Source of the DNA: Streptomyces sp. Ru73 | Lineage (GTDB): Bacteria; Actinomycetota; Actinomycetes; Streptomycetales; Streptomycetaceae | Assembly: GCF_002920575.1 (NCBI RefSeq) | Contig: NZ_PQSQ01000006.1 | Location: 1-64,000, forward strand | Reading direction: 5' to 3' | Length of the DNA: 64,000 bases | Shown here: one piece after another, positions 51,637 to 61,125 of the stretch | Numbering within the stretch: position 1 is the stretch's first letter | Layout of the letters: every line of letters starts with the position of its first letter | Notes under the pieces: generated by a model | Told to the model about the DNA's origin: nothing | The model's database searches: none | Seen by the model: only the letters and a program-made list of their open reading frames with translations | Position numbers and translations under genes: made by a program

Positions 51637-52899
51637 ATGACGCTTGCCCACCCCGGTCCGCGCATGACGGGTGACGGACGCCGCGAGGCCAACGCCGCCG
51701 CCGTCCTGCGTACGGTGCTCGACCACGGCCCCGTGGCACGCAGCGGCATCGCCGGACTCTCGGGCCTGAGTCCGGCGGCCGTCTCCCGGCAGTGCACCGA
51801 CCTCGCCCGGCTCGGCCTGGTGCGCGAGGTGCCGGGCCTCGCCTCGAGCGGTGCCGTGGGCCGCCCGCAGGTCCCCGTCGACCTGCACACCGCCGACGGC
51901 GGCCCGGTCGCCGCCGGGGTGCACATCGGCGTGCCCGCCTCGACGTTCGGCATCGTGGACCTGCGCGGCAGGGTGCTGGCCCGGCAGGTCTTCCCCCACG
52001 ACGGCATCGCCGCCGAGCAGCTCCAGGACCAAGTACTCGGCGCGCTGCGGGAGTTCGTCACCGCGAGCGCGGCCGGGCGGCCGGTCCTCGGCGTGGGCGC
52101 GGCGATGGGCGGCTGGATCGAACCGGGCGGCGGCACCGTGGTCCGGCACGACCTGCTCGGCTGGCGCGGCCGCCCGCTCGGTGCCGCGCTCGCCGCACGG
52201 CTGGGGATGCCGGCCGGGGTCGACAACCACGCCCGCGCCATCGCCCAGTCGGAGATCCTGTTCGGACGGCCCGCGGCCCGCCGCAGCCTGGTGCACCTCT
52301 TCGTCGGCAACGTGGTGGACGCCGCCGTCGGCATCGCCGGTGTGGTGCACCGCGGGCCCCGCTCGGGCGCCGGTGACGTGGCCCATCTGCCGGTCCCCGA
52401 CTCCACCGTGGTCTGCGGCTGCGGACGGGCCGGCTGCCTCGGCGCGACCGCCTCCGACACCGCGACGGCACACACCGCGGTGCGCCGCGGCATCCTCCCC
52501 GTACCGGATGCCGCGCTGCTGGTGGAGGCCGCGGCGGCCGGGGACGCGCGGGCGGACCGGCTGCTGCGCGAGCGGGCCAGGGCGGTCGGCCGGGCCGCCG
52601 CGCTGCTGATGGACGTGCTCAACCCCGACCTCGTGGTGGTCACCGAGATGTCCAGCCTGCGCGAACCGGCGTACCTGGAGGAGATCCGGGGCGCCGCCGT
52701 CGACCTCTCGCACGTGTGCGACGACCCGGAACGCGTCGTCGGTCCGCATGCCGGACGGGACGTACTGCCGGTGGCGGCGGGCACCGTCGTGCTCAGCCCG
52801 CTGTTCCGGCGGCCGCTGCGGACCGCCGGCGAACCGAGTGCACAGAGCGGCCACACACCCGAAACAATTGACGATGCGTCAGCAATGGGCGCCGGTTGA
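51637..52899 (+). CDS. ROK-family transcriptional regulator
   Basis: Regulator of 420 residues with an N-terminal winged helix (LRTVLDHGPVARSGIAGLSG, LSPAAVSRQCTDLARLGLV) and a ROK/hexokinase-like domain (GVGAAMGGWIEPGGGTVV, VDNHARAIAQSEILFG). The ROK zinc region is VCGCGRAGCLGAT, with the CxCGxxGC cysteines. It lies between the two leader peptides; the stop overlaps the -35 of the right leader. It could regulate the ABC-sulfatase operon in response to a sugar-like sulfate ester. Confidence 0.88.
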   Translation: MTLAHPGPRMTGDGRREANAAAVLRTVLDHGPVARSGIAGLSGLSPAAVSRQCTDLARLGLVREVPGLASSGAVGRPQVPVDLHTADGGPVAAGVHIGVPASTFGIVDLRGRVLARQVFPHDGIAAEQLQDQVLGALREFVTASAAGRPVLGVGAAMGGWIEPGGGTVVRHDLLGWRGRPLGAALAARLGMPAGVDNHARAIAQSEILFGRPAARRSLVHLFVGNVVDAAVGIAGVVHRGPRSGAGDVAHLPVPDSTVVCGCGRAGCLGATASDTATAHTAVRRGILPVPDAALLVEAAAAGDARADRLLRERARAVGRAAALLMDVLNPDLVVVTEMSSLREPAYLEEIRGAAVDLSHVCDDPERVVGPHAGRDVLPVAAGTVVLSPLFRRPLRTAGEPSAQSGHTPETIDDASAMGAG

Positions 52900-52924
52900 C
52901 CTGCCGCGCGGGGCACTGTCATAT
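52896..52924 (+). promoter_or_regulatory. Promoter of the right leader peptide
   Basis: TTGACC (52896-52901), 17-base spacer ending GGGGCACTG, TCATAT (52919-52924), then 7 bases to GTG 52932. The layout matches the left leader promoter (7 bases between -10 and start codon), which predicts leaderless transcripts. Confidence 0.65.
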
Positions 52925-52931
52925 TGCTCGC

Positions 52932-53015
52932 GTGAATCCGGACATGCGCCTCGTCGCCCGCAGGCACGTCGACCTCTGTCGGCAGGCCAGCGCGGTCTGT
53001 GCCGTCCGTAGCTGA
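52932..53015 (+). CDS. Cysteine-containing leader peptide of the ABC-sulfatase operon
   Basis: 27-residue ORF, GTG start, reading MNPDMRLVARRHVDLCRQAS then AVCAVRS (an ATG start at 52944 gives 23 residues). The MRLVxRRHVDLxRxxSxxC pattern is the known actinobacterial leader peptide upstream of sulfur assimilation genes, with Cys at two positions. The next gene, a solute-binding lipoprotein, starts 214 bases downstream; the spacer has a GCCCGC/GCGGGC hairpin (53052-53069). This supports cysteine-dependent regulation of the importer and sulfatase. Confidence 0.85.
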   Translation: MNPDMRLVARRHVDLCRQASAVCAVRS

Positions 53016-53229
53016 TTCCCCCACTTCCCCCTTCTGAAGGCCGGCCGCCCCGCCCGCTCGCACGCGGGCGCCGGGCCGCCGCGAGCCCACTGCGCCAGCG
53101 CCGCCGACCCGTCGTGCGTACCCCGGCCCATGCCGGTACACGTGCCGTCGGCCCGTGATTGCTGCCGCAGCGGAACGAACTCGTGGCGCCGGCCGCCCAC
53201 CCCGCCACCCGACCCCAGGCAGGCCAGCC

Positions 53230-54816
53230 ATGACCGAGCCGTACCCTTCGCCCCCTCCTCATCCGTCCCGGCGCGGCACCCTGCGTGCCGCCGGCGCCGG
53301 CGCCCTGCTGCTCGGACTGGGCCTGACCGGCTGCCGTTCGGCGGTGTCCGCTTCGGCGTACCGGGCCGAAGACGGCGGCCCCCGCCGGGGCGGCACCGTC
53401 ACCGTGGCCATCAACAGCGACTTCACCCCCGCCCTGCTGTTCTCCCAGAGCTCCCAGGCCCTGCAGAACCGGCTGCTGTTCAACACCCTCACCCGGTACG
53501 ACGACGCGCTGCGGCCGCACCCCGAACTCGCCACGTCCTGGACGTACGCGAAGGACGGCCGCAGCATCACCCTGCGGCTCAGGGACGACGTGACCTACCA
53601 CGACGGGCGCCGGTTCACCGCCGACGACGTCATCTTCGCGGTGCGCAACCTCCAGGACCCGCAGCGCGCGGCGCAGTTGCGGGCGACCGCTGCCGCCGTC
53701 ACCGGCTTCGAGAAGCGCGGCGACCACGAACTGGTGCTGAAGCTGGCCCACCCGGTGACCAACCTCTTCGACCTCTTCGAATTCATGATCATCCCGGACC
53801 GGCGCACCGTCGACCAGGCCGTCACCGGGCGGACCCTCAACGGCACGGGCCCCTTCCGGCTGAAGAAGTGGAGCCCCGGCGCCGGCCTGAGCCTGACCCG
53901 CAACGACCGGTACTTCAAGCCCGGCCGCCCCTACCTCGACGTGGTGGAACTCCGCGTCATCCCGCAGGCCGAGGCACTGATCTCCTCGCTCCGCTCCGGC
54001 CAGTCCCAGCTCTCCTACCAGGTGCCGGGCAAGAGCATCCGCACCGTACGGGACAACCCCGACCTGGTCGTCACCACCTACGACACCGGCGCAGGCGCCA
54101 GCTACCTCGGCGTGAACACCACCATCCCGCCGTTCGACGACAAGACCGTCCGCCAGGCCCTGGCCTGGGCGGTGGACCGCGAACGCATACTCGAGCAGTC
54201 CCTCGGCGGCTACGGCCTGGCCTCCGCGGCGCCCTGGCCCAAGTCGTCCCCGGCCTACACCGAGGCCAACCGCACCCACTACACCCACGACCCCGCCAGG
54301 GCCCGCCGGCTGCTGAAGTCCGCGGGCCACAGCAGACTCACCGCGCCGCTGCTCCACCTCGACTCGCCCGAGTCCACCGCCATCGCCGAGGCCGTCCAGT
54401 ACGACCTCCGGCAGGTGGGCGTGCACGTCACCCTGCAGCCCACCGACCCCGCCACCGGGCAGAAGAAGCTCATCTCGCAGGGCATGCCGGCCCTGTGGAC
54501 CATGGACCACGGCTTCGCCCAGATCCACCCTGCCACCCTCGCCGTCAGCGCGTACCCCTTCAACGAGGCCAAGAACACCTCCAAGTACCGCTCGCGGCAC
54601 TACACGAAGGTGGTGCGGGAGGCATGGACCGCCGCCGGTGCCTCCACCGCACGGCAGCACGCACTGGCCCAGCGCGTCTCCGACGTCCTGCTCGACGAGG
54701 CGTTCCTCATCGACCTCGTCGTCCAGGGCAGTGTGCAGGTCGCCAGTGCCGAGCTGCACGGCGCCACGCTCAACAAGTTCTTCTACCTCGACCTCGACGA
54801 CGCCTACCTGGTGTGA
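53230..54816 (+). CDS. ABC solute-binding lipoprotein (oligopeptide type, family 5)
   Basis: Extracellular substrate receptor of 528 residues. The signal SRRGTLRAAGAGALLLGLGL ends in the lipobox LTGC, with lipidated Cys; the twin Arg suggests Tat export. SBP_bac_5 hallmarks include LNGTGPFRLKKWSPGAGLSL and RNDRYFKPGRPYLDVVELR. ATG 53230 is the best placed start. Together with the permeases and ATPase it imports an oligopeptide-like or glycosidic solute, here probably a sulfate ester, judging by the sulfatase in the same operon and the cysteine leader. Confidence 0.93.
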   Translation: MTEPYPSPPPHPSRRGTLRAAGAGALLLGLGLTGCRSAVSASAYRAEDGGPRRGGTVTVAINSDFTPALLFSQSSQALQNRLLFNTLTRYDDALRPHPELATSWTYAKDGRSITLRLRDDVTYHDGRRFTADDVIFAVRNLQDPQRAAQLRATAAAVTGFEKRGDHELVLKLAHPVTNLFDLFEFMIIPDRRTVDQAVTGRTLNGTGPFRLKKWSPGAGLSLTRNDRYFKPGRPYLDVVELRVIPQAEALISSLRSGQSQLSYQVPGKSIRTVRDNPDLVVTTYDTGAGASYLGVNTTIPPFDDKTVRQALAWAVDRERILEQSLGGYGLASAAPWPKSSPAYTEANRTHYTHDPARARRLLKSAGHSRLTAPLLHLDSPESTAIAEAVQYDLRQVGVHVTLQPTDPATGQKKLISQGMPALWTMDHGFAQIHPATLAVSAYPFNEAKNTSKYRSRHYTKVVREAWTAAGASTARQHALAQRVSDVLLDEAFLIDLVVQGSVQVASAELHGATLNKFFYLDLDDAYLV

Positions 54817-54818
54817 TC

Positions 54819-55763
54819 ATGCGCAGCTACCTCCTCAAGCGGCTGCCGTCCGCGCTCCTCGTCCTGGTCCTCGCCTCCGTCCTGATCTTCGCCATCCTGC
54901 GGCTGATCCCCGGCGACCCCGCCAGCGCCCTGGCCGGGCCCGACGCCGACGCCGCCACCGTTGCGGCCCTCCGCGAACGGCTCGGCCTGGACGAACCCCT
55001 GCTCGTCCAGTACGGCGCCTGGCTCGGCGGCCTCGTCACCGGCGACCTCGGCCCCTCGTACGTGATCGGCGGGGACACGGCGGACCTCATCACCGGCGGA
55101 CTCGGCGCCACCGCCGAACTCACCCTGGGCGCCCTCCTGTTCACCGTCGTGCTCGGCACCGCCTTCGGCGTGCTCGGCGCCGCGTCCCGCAGCGGCTGGG
55201 TCCGCACCGCGGTACGCGTCGCCACCACCGGCGCACTGGCCGTCCCGCCGTTCGTGACCGGAGTGCTGCTCGTCCTGCTCTTCGCCGTGGCCGTCCGCGC
55301 CCTGCCGGCCGGCGGCCGGGTGCCCCTGCTGGAAGCCCCCGACCTCGCCGTGCAGTACCTGCTGCTGCCGTCACTGTGCCTCGCGCTGCCCAGCGCCGCC
55401 GTCGTCGGCCGCTACCTCAAGGACGGCATCGAGCGGGCCCTCGGCGAGGACTACGTCCGCACCGCCACCGCCGGGGGCGTCGCGCCGCGCCGGGTGCTGT
55501 GGCGGCACGCCCTGCCCAACGCACTGCCGCCCGTCGTCACCGTCCTCGGCATGCAGACCGGCCAACTCCTCGGCGGCGCCGTCCTGGTGGAGGCCATCTT
55601 CGCCTGGCCGGGACTCGGCCAGCTCGCCGAACAGGGCCTCATCCGCCGCGACTACCCGGTCGTCCAGGACCTGCTGCTCCTCCTGGTCACCGTCTTCGTC
55701 CTCGTCCAGCTGCTCACCGACCTCGTCTACGCCTGGCTCGATCCCCGGATCAGGTGGGAGTGA
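54819..55763 (+). CDS. ABC transporter permease (DppB-like)
   Basis: Inner-membrane subunit of 314 residues with six helices. MRSYLLKRLPSALLVLVLAS is the usual DppB start, and the EAA loop is EDYVRTATAGGVAPRRVLWR. An upstream in-frame GTG at 54813 overlaps the previous stop (GTGA); ATG 54819 gives the family-like start. It pairs with the following permease. Confidence 0.93.
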   Translation: MRSYLLKRLPSALLVLVLASVLIFAILRLIPGDPASALAGPDADAATVAALRERLGLDEPLLVQYGAWLGGLVTGDLGPSYVIGGDTADLITGGLGATAELTLGALLFTVVLGTAFGVLGAASRSGWVRTAVRVATTGALAVPPFVTGVLLVLLFAVAVRALPAGGRVPLLEAPDLAVQYLLLPSLCLALPSAAVVGRYLKDGIERALGEDYVRTATAGGVAPRRVLWRHALPNALPPVVTVLGMQTGQLLGGAVLVEAIFAWPGLGQLAEQGLIRRDYPVVQDLLLLLVTVFVLVQLLTDLVYAWLDPRIRWE

Positions 55764-55768
55764 CCGAC

Positions 55769-56656
55769 ATGACCACCACCACACCGGCCCCCGGCACCGC
55801 CCCGGCCGCCACGCCCGCCACCGGCAGGACCGCCAGGGCCCGCCGCCACCCCTACCTGGCGGCGCTGCGCACCGCGCGCGGCCGCACCGGCCTCGCCCTC
55901 GTCGCGCTGATCGTGCTCGGCGGGCTCCTCGCGCCCCTGCTCACCGGCCACGACCCCACCGAACAGAGCGGCCTGGGCCTGGCCGCGCCCGGCACCGCCG
56001 GCCATCCGCTCGGCACCGACGACCTCGGCCGCGACCTGCTCAGCCGGGTGCTGTACGGCATCCGCACCGACCTGGGCGTGATCGCCCTGGCGGTGCCGCT
56101 CGGCGCCCTGCTCGGCTGCCTCTGCGCGCTGCCGGCCGCGGCCCACCCGGTCGCCGACACCGTCGTACAGCGCGTCTTCGACCTGATCCTCGCCTTCCCC
56201 GGGCTGATCCTCGCGCTCGCCGTCACCGCCGTGCTCGGCCCCGGCCGGCTGCCCGTGATCCTGGTGATCGCCCTCGCTGAAATCCCCGTCTTCGGCAGGC
56301 AGTTGCGCGGCGGCATCCTCGTCCAGCGAGAGCGCGAGTACGTCGTCGCCGCGCGCGTCGGCGGCACCTCGGCACCGCGCGCACTGGTCCGCCACATCCT
56401 GCCCAACGCGGCCGACCCGCTCGTCGTCCAGCTCGCCCTCTCGCTCACCGTCGCGGTCTTCCTCGAAGGCGCGATGAGCTTCCTGGGCGTCGGCGTCCGG
56501 CCCCCGGAGCCCACCCTCGGCAGCGTGCTGAGCCAGTCCATGCCGTACCTCTCCGACGCCCCGCAGTACGCCGCGGGCCCGCTGCTCGCCGTGACCGCGC
56601 TCGTCCTCGGGCTGTCGCTGCTGGCCGACGCCCTCAACCGGGAGACCCGCCGATGA
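55769..56656 (+). CDS. ABC transporter permease (DppC-like)
   Basis: Second permease, 295 residues, with an Ala/Thr/Pro-rich cytoplasmic N-tail of about 30 residues, GTDDLGRDLLSRVLYGIRTD typical for DppC, and the EAA loop REYVVAARVGGTSAPRALVR. It starts 5 bases after the DppB-like stop and overlaps the ATPase by 4 bases. Confidence 0.93.
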   Translation: MTTTTPAPGTAPAATPATGRTARARRHPYLAALRTARGRTGLALVALIVLGGLLAPLLTGHDPTEQSGLGLAAPGTAGHPLGTDDLGRDLLSRVLYGIRTDLGVIALAVPLGALLGCLCALPAAAHPVADTVVQRVFDLILAFPGLILALAVTAVLGPGRLPVILVIALAEIPVFGRQLRGGILVQREREYVVAARVGGTSAPRALVRHILPNAADPLVVQLALSLTVAVFLEGAMSFLGVGVRPPEPTLGSVLSQSMPYLSDAPQYAAGPLLAVTALVLGLSLLADALNRETRR

Positions 56657-58551
56657 CCACCGCCCAGACCGGCCCCCTGACCGAGGAGCGGCCCGCGCAC
56701 CCCGATGCCGCACTGCTGGAAGTACGCGGCCTCAGCGTGGAGTTCACCGGGCCCGACGGCGAGCCCGTGCGGGCCGTGCGCGACGTCTCCTTCACCCTGC
56801 GGCGCGGCGAGACCCTGGCCGTCGTCGGCGAGTCCGGCTCCGGCAAGTCGACGACCGCGTTCGCGGCGGCCCGGATGCTGCCCGGCACCGGCCGCGTCAC
56901 CGGCGGCTCGGTGCTCCTGGACGGCGAGGACCTGACGGCGGCGGGCGAGCGCCGGCTGCGCGCCGTACGCGGCGCCCGCATCGGCATGGTCTTCCAGGAC
57001 CCGATGACCTCCCTGAACCCGGTGCTCACCGCCGGCACCCACCTGGATGAGGTGCTCCGCGCCCACGGGTACGGCGACCGCGCGGCGCGCCGGGCCCGCG
57101 CCGCCGAACTCCTCGGCCTGGTCGGCATCCCCGAGCCGGAGCGGCGGCTGGACGACCATCCGCACCGGTTCTCCGGCGGCCAGCGCCAGCGCATCCTCAT
57201 CGCCATGGCGCTCGCCGGCGAACCGGACGTACTGATCGCCGACGAGCCCACCACCGCACTCGACGCCACCGTCCAGGACCAGATCCTCAGCCTGCTCACG
57301 GACCTGAACCGGCGCACCGGCACGGCCCTCGTCCTCATCTCGCACAACATGGGCGTGGTGGCCCGCACCTGCGAGCGCGTGCTCGTGATGTACGGCGGAT
57401 CGGTGGTGGAGGACGGCCCCACCGCCGAGGTGCTGACCCGGCCGCGCCACCCCTACACCGCGGGCCTGCTCGCCGCCGTACCCCGGCTCTCCGCGCCCTC
57501 GGGCACCCGCCTGACCGGCATCCCCGGCAGCCCGCCCGACCCCGCGCGGCCGCCCGCCGGCTGCGCCTTCGCCGAGCGCTGCCCGCTCGCCGAGGACGGC
57601 TGCCGCACCACCCGGCCGCCCCTGGTCACCGTCGCCGAGGGGGTGCGCGCCGCCTGCCCGCCGGCCGCCGCGCGCACGGCACCGCTCGCCGCTCCGGTCG
57701 CGGCCGAGCGCATCGACCGCCCCGCACCCGGCGCGACCGTGCTGGCCGCCGAGGACGTACGCAAGGTCTACGGAGGGCGCGGACTCGCCCGGCGGACGAC
57801 GGGCTTCACCGCGCTGGACGGGGTGTCCCTGACCCTCGCGGCGGGGGAGACCCTCGGCATCGTCGGCGAGTCCGGATCGGGGAAGTCGACCCTCGCCCGC
57901 GTCCTGGCCCACGCGCACCCGGCCGACGCCGGCACCCTGCGGCTGCACGGCCGGGACGTCACCCGGCCGTCCCGCGCCGGGCTGCGCGAGGTGCGGCGGT
58001 CCGTGCAGATGGTGTTCCAGGACCCGTACGCGTCCCTCAACCCCCGCATGACGGTGGGTCAGGTCGTCGCGGAACCACTGGCGGCCCTCGGTCTCGGCGA
58101 CCGCCGGACACGGGAGGCGAGGGTCGCCGAGCTGCTCCGGCAGGTCGGCCTCGACCCCTCCGCGGCGGCCCGGCACCCGCGCGCCTTCTCCGGCGGCCAG
58201 CGGCAGCGCATCGGCATCGCCCGCGCCCTGGCCCCCGAACCCACCGTCCTCATCTGCGACGAACCGGTCTCCGCGCTCGACGTCTCCGTACAGGCCCAGA
58301 TCGTCAACCTGCTCGGCGACCTCCAGCGCGACCTGGGCCTCGCCCTGGTCTTCATCGCGCACGACCTCGCCGTCGTGCGCCAGGTCAGCCACCGCATCGC
58401 CGTGATGCACCGCGGCCGGATCGTGGAGACCGGCCCCGCCGACGAGGTCTGCGAGAACCCGCGCGACCCCTACACCCGCGCCCTGCTCGCCGCGGCCCCC
58501 GAACCGGTCCCCGCCGCGCACCGCGCCCGCCCCGCCGGGACGCCCGCATGA
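56653..58551 (+). CDS. ABC transporter ATP-binding protein, fused DppD-DppF
   Basis: Double ATPase of 632 residues driving the oligopeptide-type importer. The first nucleotide-binding domain has Walker A GESGSGKSTTAF, signature FSGGQRQRILIAM, and Walker B VLIADEPTTALD. The oligo_HPY linker domain with its cysteines (CAFAERCPLAEDGC) lies between. The second has GESGSGKSTLAR, FSGGQRQRIGIAR and VLICDEPVSALD. In many bacteria these are two genes. It overlaps both neighbours. Confidence 0.95.
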   Translation: MTTAQTGPLTEERPAHPDAALLEVRGLSVEFTGPDGEPVRAVRDVSFTLRRGETLAVVGESGSGKSTTAFAAARMLPGTGRVTGGSVLLDGEDLTAAGERRLRAVRGARIGMVFQDPMTSLNPVLTAGTHLDEVLRAHGYGDRAARRARAAELLGLVGIPEPERRLDDHPHRFSGGQRQRILIAMALAGEPDVLIADEPTTALDATVQDQILSLLTDLNRRTGTALVLISHNMGVVARTCERVLVMYGGSVVEDGPTAEVLTRPRHPYTAGLLAAVPRLSAPSGTRLTGIPGSPPDPARPPAGCAFAERCPLAEDGCRTTRPPLVTVAEGVRAACPPAAARTAPLAAPVAAERIDRPAPGATVLAAEDVRKVYGGRGLARRTTGFTALDGVSLTLAAGETLGIVGESGSGKSTLARVLAHAHPADAGTLRLHGRDVTRPSRAGLREVRRSVQMVFQDPYASLNPRMTVGQVVAEPLAALGLGDRRTREARVAELLRQVGLDPSAAARHPRAFSGGQRQRIGIARALAPEPTVLICDEPVSALDVSVQAQIVNLLGDLQRDLGLALVFIAHDLAVVRQVSHRIAVMHRGRIVETGPADEVCENPRDPYTRALLAAAPEPVPAAHRARPAGTPA

Positions 58552-58607
58552 CCGGACACCGCAGCCACCACGCCCACCCCGCACCACACCCCACGGAGGC
58601 CCGTACC

Positions 58608-60926
58608 GTGACCACCCGCCGCGACCCGTACGAAGGCTTCCCCGGCCGCGTCGGCCGCACCTTCGCCACCTCCGAGCCCGCCTGGCCGGCGCGCCGCACG
58701 GCACCGGACGGTGCACCCAACATCGTCGTCGTGCTCGTGGACGACATGGGCTACAGCGACATCGGCCCCTTCGGCTCCGAGATCCGCACGCCCACCCTGG
58801 ACCACCTCGCTGACCAGGGCGTGCGGCTGTCCAACTACCACACCATGCCGCTGTGCTCACCGGCCCGCGCCGCGCTGCTCACCGGCCTCAACCCGCACCG
58901 CGTCGGCTACGCGCACGTCGCCAACTCCGACCCCGGCTTCCCCGGTTACGGCATGACCATCGCCGAGGACGTCCCCACCCTCGCGGAACTCCTGCACGAC
59001 CAGGGGTACGCCACCTACGCCGTCGGCAAGTGGCACCTCGTCCGCGACTCCGCCTCCAACGCGGCCGACGACCGCGCCAACTGGCCGCTGCAGAAGGGCT
59101 TCGACCGCTACTACGGCGTCCTGGAGGGCCTGACCAGCCTCTTTCACCCGCACCAGCTGGTCCGTGACAACAGCCCCCTCGACATCGACGAGCTGCCCGA
59201 GGACTACTACTACACCGACGACCTCACCGACCAGGCGCTCGCCATGATCAAGGGCCTGCGCGCCCACGACCCCGACAAGCCCTTCTTCCTCTACCTCGCG
59301 CACAACGCCGTGCACGGCCCCCTCCAGGCCAAGGAGGCGGACCTCGCACGCCACCGCGGCCGCTACGACGAGGGCTGGGACGCACTGCGCGAGGACCGCT
59401 TCGCCGCCCAGCTCGCCGCCGGGCTCTTCCCGCCCGGCACCGCACTGCCCGACCGCAACAGCGAGGCCGGGCTCGACGTCCCCGCCTGGGACTCCCTCAC
59501 CACCGAGCAGCAGCGCCGCTACGCCCGCTACATGGAGGTGTACGCGGCGATGGTGGACAACATCGACCAGAACCTCGGCCGCCTCACCGCCACCCTCGAA
59601 GCGCTCGGCGAGCTGGACAACACCGTCATCGTCTTCACCTCCGACAACGGCGGCACCGGCGAGGGCGGCGCCGAAGGCACCCGCTCCTACTTCAGCCGCT
59701 TCGTGCACCATCCGCGGCTGCCCGGCGACTGGGAACCCGACGTGGACCGCGACCTGGACCTCATCGGCGGCCCGCGCAGCCTCGTGCACTACCCGCGCGG
59801 CTGGGGCATGGCCTCCAATACGCCCTTCCGGCTCTACAAGGGGCACACCTACGCGGGCGGGGTGCGGGTGCCGTTCGTGCTGTCCTGGCCGCGCGGCGTC
59901 CGCGAGGGCCGTCTCGTACCGGGGCTGCGCACCCAGTACCAGTACGTCACCGACATCACCCCCACCCTGCTCGACCTCGCCGGGACGCCGCGCCCGGACG
60001 CGCGCCGCGGGGTGCCGCTCCAGGAGCCGGACGGGGTGAGCTTCGCGCCGGTCCTCGCCGATCCGGCCGCCGGCTCCACCCACCCCGAGCAGTACTGCGA
60101 GATGACCGGCAACCGCAGCTACTACCGTGACGGCCACAAGCTGGTCACCCTGCACCGGCCCGGCACCCCCTACGACGACGCCGAGTGGGCCCTGTACGAC
60201 CTGCGCACCGATCCCACCGAGATCCACGACCTGGCCGCCGAGCGGCCCGGCGTGGTCAAGGAGCTGTCCGCGGCGTGGGAGCGGGCCGCCTGGCGCAACG
60301 GGGTCTTCCCGCTGCCCGACGGCAGCGGCGCGCTCGCCCGCCGCCACCCCGCCGACGAGCGCTGCACCCGGGAGCTGCGGCTGCTGCCCGGCACGCCCGA
60401 GCTGGAGCGCTACCGCTCCTCCCGGCTGATCTCGTTCCGCTCCTTCGAGGTCGCCGTGCGGCTGGACCCGTACGCCGAGGGCGACCGGGGCGTACTCGTC
60501 TCGCACGGTGACCAGGGCGGCGGCTACAGCCTCTACGTCGAGGACGGCCGGCTGCACTTCGCGTACAACGAATACGGCCGGCTGCACGAGACGGACGCCG
60601 GGCCGCTGCCGCCCGGCACCCGCGACATCCTGCTGACCGCCACGGCCGAGGAGGGGCTGCGCTGGCGGTTCGCGCTCACCGTCGACGGCGAAACACGGCC
60701 GTCGCCGCGGAGTGTGCACCAGCTCATCGGCATGGCGCCCTTCCAGGGCATCAGCATCGGAGTGGACCGCAAGTCACCCGTTTCGTGGCCGCTCCACGAG
60801 CGCCACGGGTCCTTCCGCTACCGCGGCCGCCTGGCGTCGGTCACCTACCGCCCGGGCGCCCCGGGCCCCGACGCGCCGGAGGCCGTGGCGGAAGCGCTGC
60901 GGGAGGCGGCAGCGGCCTTCGAGTGA
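58608..60926 (+). CDS. Type I sulfatase (formylglycine-dependent)
   Basis: Hydrolyses sulfate esters. The formylglycine signature CxPxR is seen as LCSPARAALLTG, with the metal ligands in VVLVDDMGYSDIG near the N-terminus and TSDNGGTGEGG. A TGKWHL-type segment (AVGKWHLVRD) and NTPFRLYKGHTYAGGVRVP also fit. It has 772 residues from GTG 58608, chosen for its GGAGG site; ATG 58548 overlaps the ATPase stop and would add 20 non-conserved residues. No signal peptide is visible, so hydrolysis is probably intracellular after uptake, matching the operon. The last ~150 residues are an extra beta-rich domain. Confidence 0.92.
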   Translation: MTTRRDPYEGFPGRVGRTFATSEPAWPARRTAPDGAPNIVVVLVDDMGYSDIGPFGSEIRTPTLDHLADQGVRLSNYHTMPLCSPARAALLTGLNPHRVGYAHVANSDPGFPGYGMTIAEDVPTLAELLHDQGYATYAVGKWHLVRDSASNAADDRANWPLQKGFDRYYGVLEGLTSLFHPHQLVRDNSPLDIDELPEDYYYTDDLTDQALAMIKGLRAHDPDKPFFLYLAHNAVHGPLQAKEADLARHRGRYDEGWDALREDRFAAQLAAGLFPPGTALPDRNSEAGLDVPAWDSLTTEQQRRYARYMEVYAAMVDNIDQNLGRLTATLEALGELDNTVIVFTSDNGGTGEGGAEGTRSYFSRFVHHPRLPGDWEPDVDRDLDLIGGPRSLVHYPRGWGMASNTPFRLYKGHTYAGGVRVPFVLSWPRGVREGRLVPGLRTQYQYVTDITPTLLDLAGTPRPDARRGVPLQEPDGVSFAPVLADPAAGSTHPEQYCEMTGNRSYYRDGHKLVTLHRPGTPYDDAEWALYDLRTDPTEIHDLAAERPGVVKELSAAWERAAWRNGVFPLPDGSGALARRHPADERCTRELRLLPGTPELERYRSSRLISFRSFEVAVRLDPYAEGDRGVLVSHGDQGGGYSLYVEDGRLHFAYNEYGRLHETDAGPLPPGTRDILLTATAEEGLRWRFALTVDGETRPSPRSVHQLIGMAPFQGISIGVDRKSPVSWPLHERHGSFRYRGRLASVTYRPGAPGPDAPEAVAEALREAAAAFE

Positions 60927-60946
60927 CCGGCGGGAGGCGCTGAGGA

Positions 60947-60980
60947 GTGTCCGGCGGCCCGGTCGGGGGCCGCCGGACAC
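60947..60980. terminator. 14-bp stem terminator after the sulfatase
   Basis: GTGTCCGGCGGCCC (60947-60960) pairs with GGGCCGCCGGACAC (60967-60980) around a 6-base loop. It sets off the reductase gene as a separate unit. Confidence 0.85.
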
Positions 60981-61125
60981 CTACGCCGCACCCCACCCCG
61001 TACGCCCATCCGGGCGAGACCCATGCCGCACTTCTGATACCGGTCGCGAAAGCCGGGCACCCGGTCAAGACCACTTGACCTGCTGACCCGCTACCCGCAC
61101 GACCGCACAGACGTGAGGCGAAACG

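Noticed and set aside
55852..58860. 1002-codon minus-strand open frame opposite the ABC genes
   Set aside because: It lies opposite complete permease and ATPase genes with clear motifs, and shows repetitive Gly/Arg/Glu composition with no domain.
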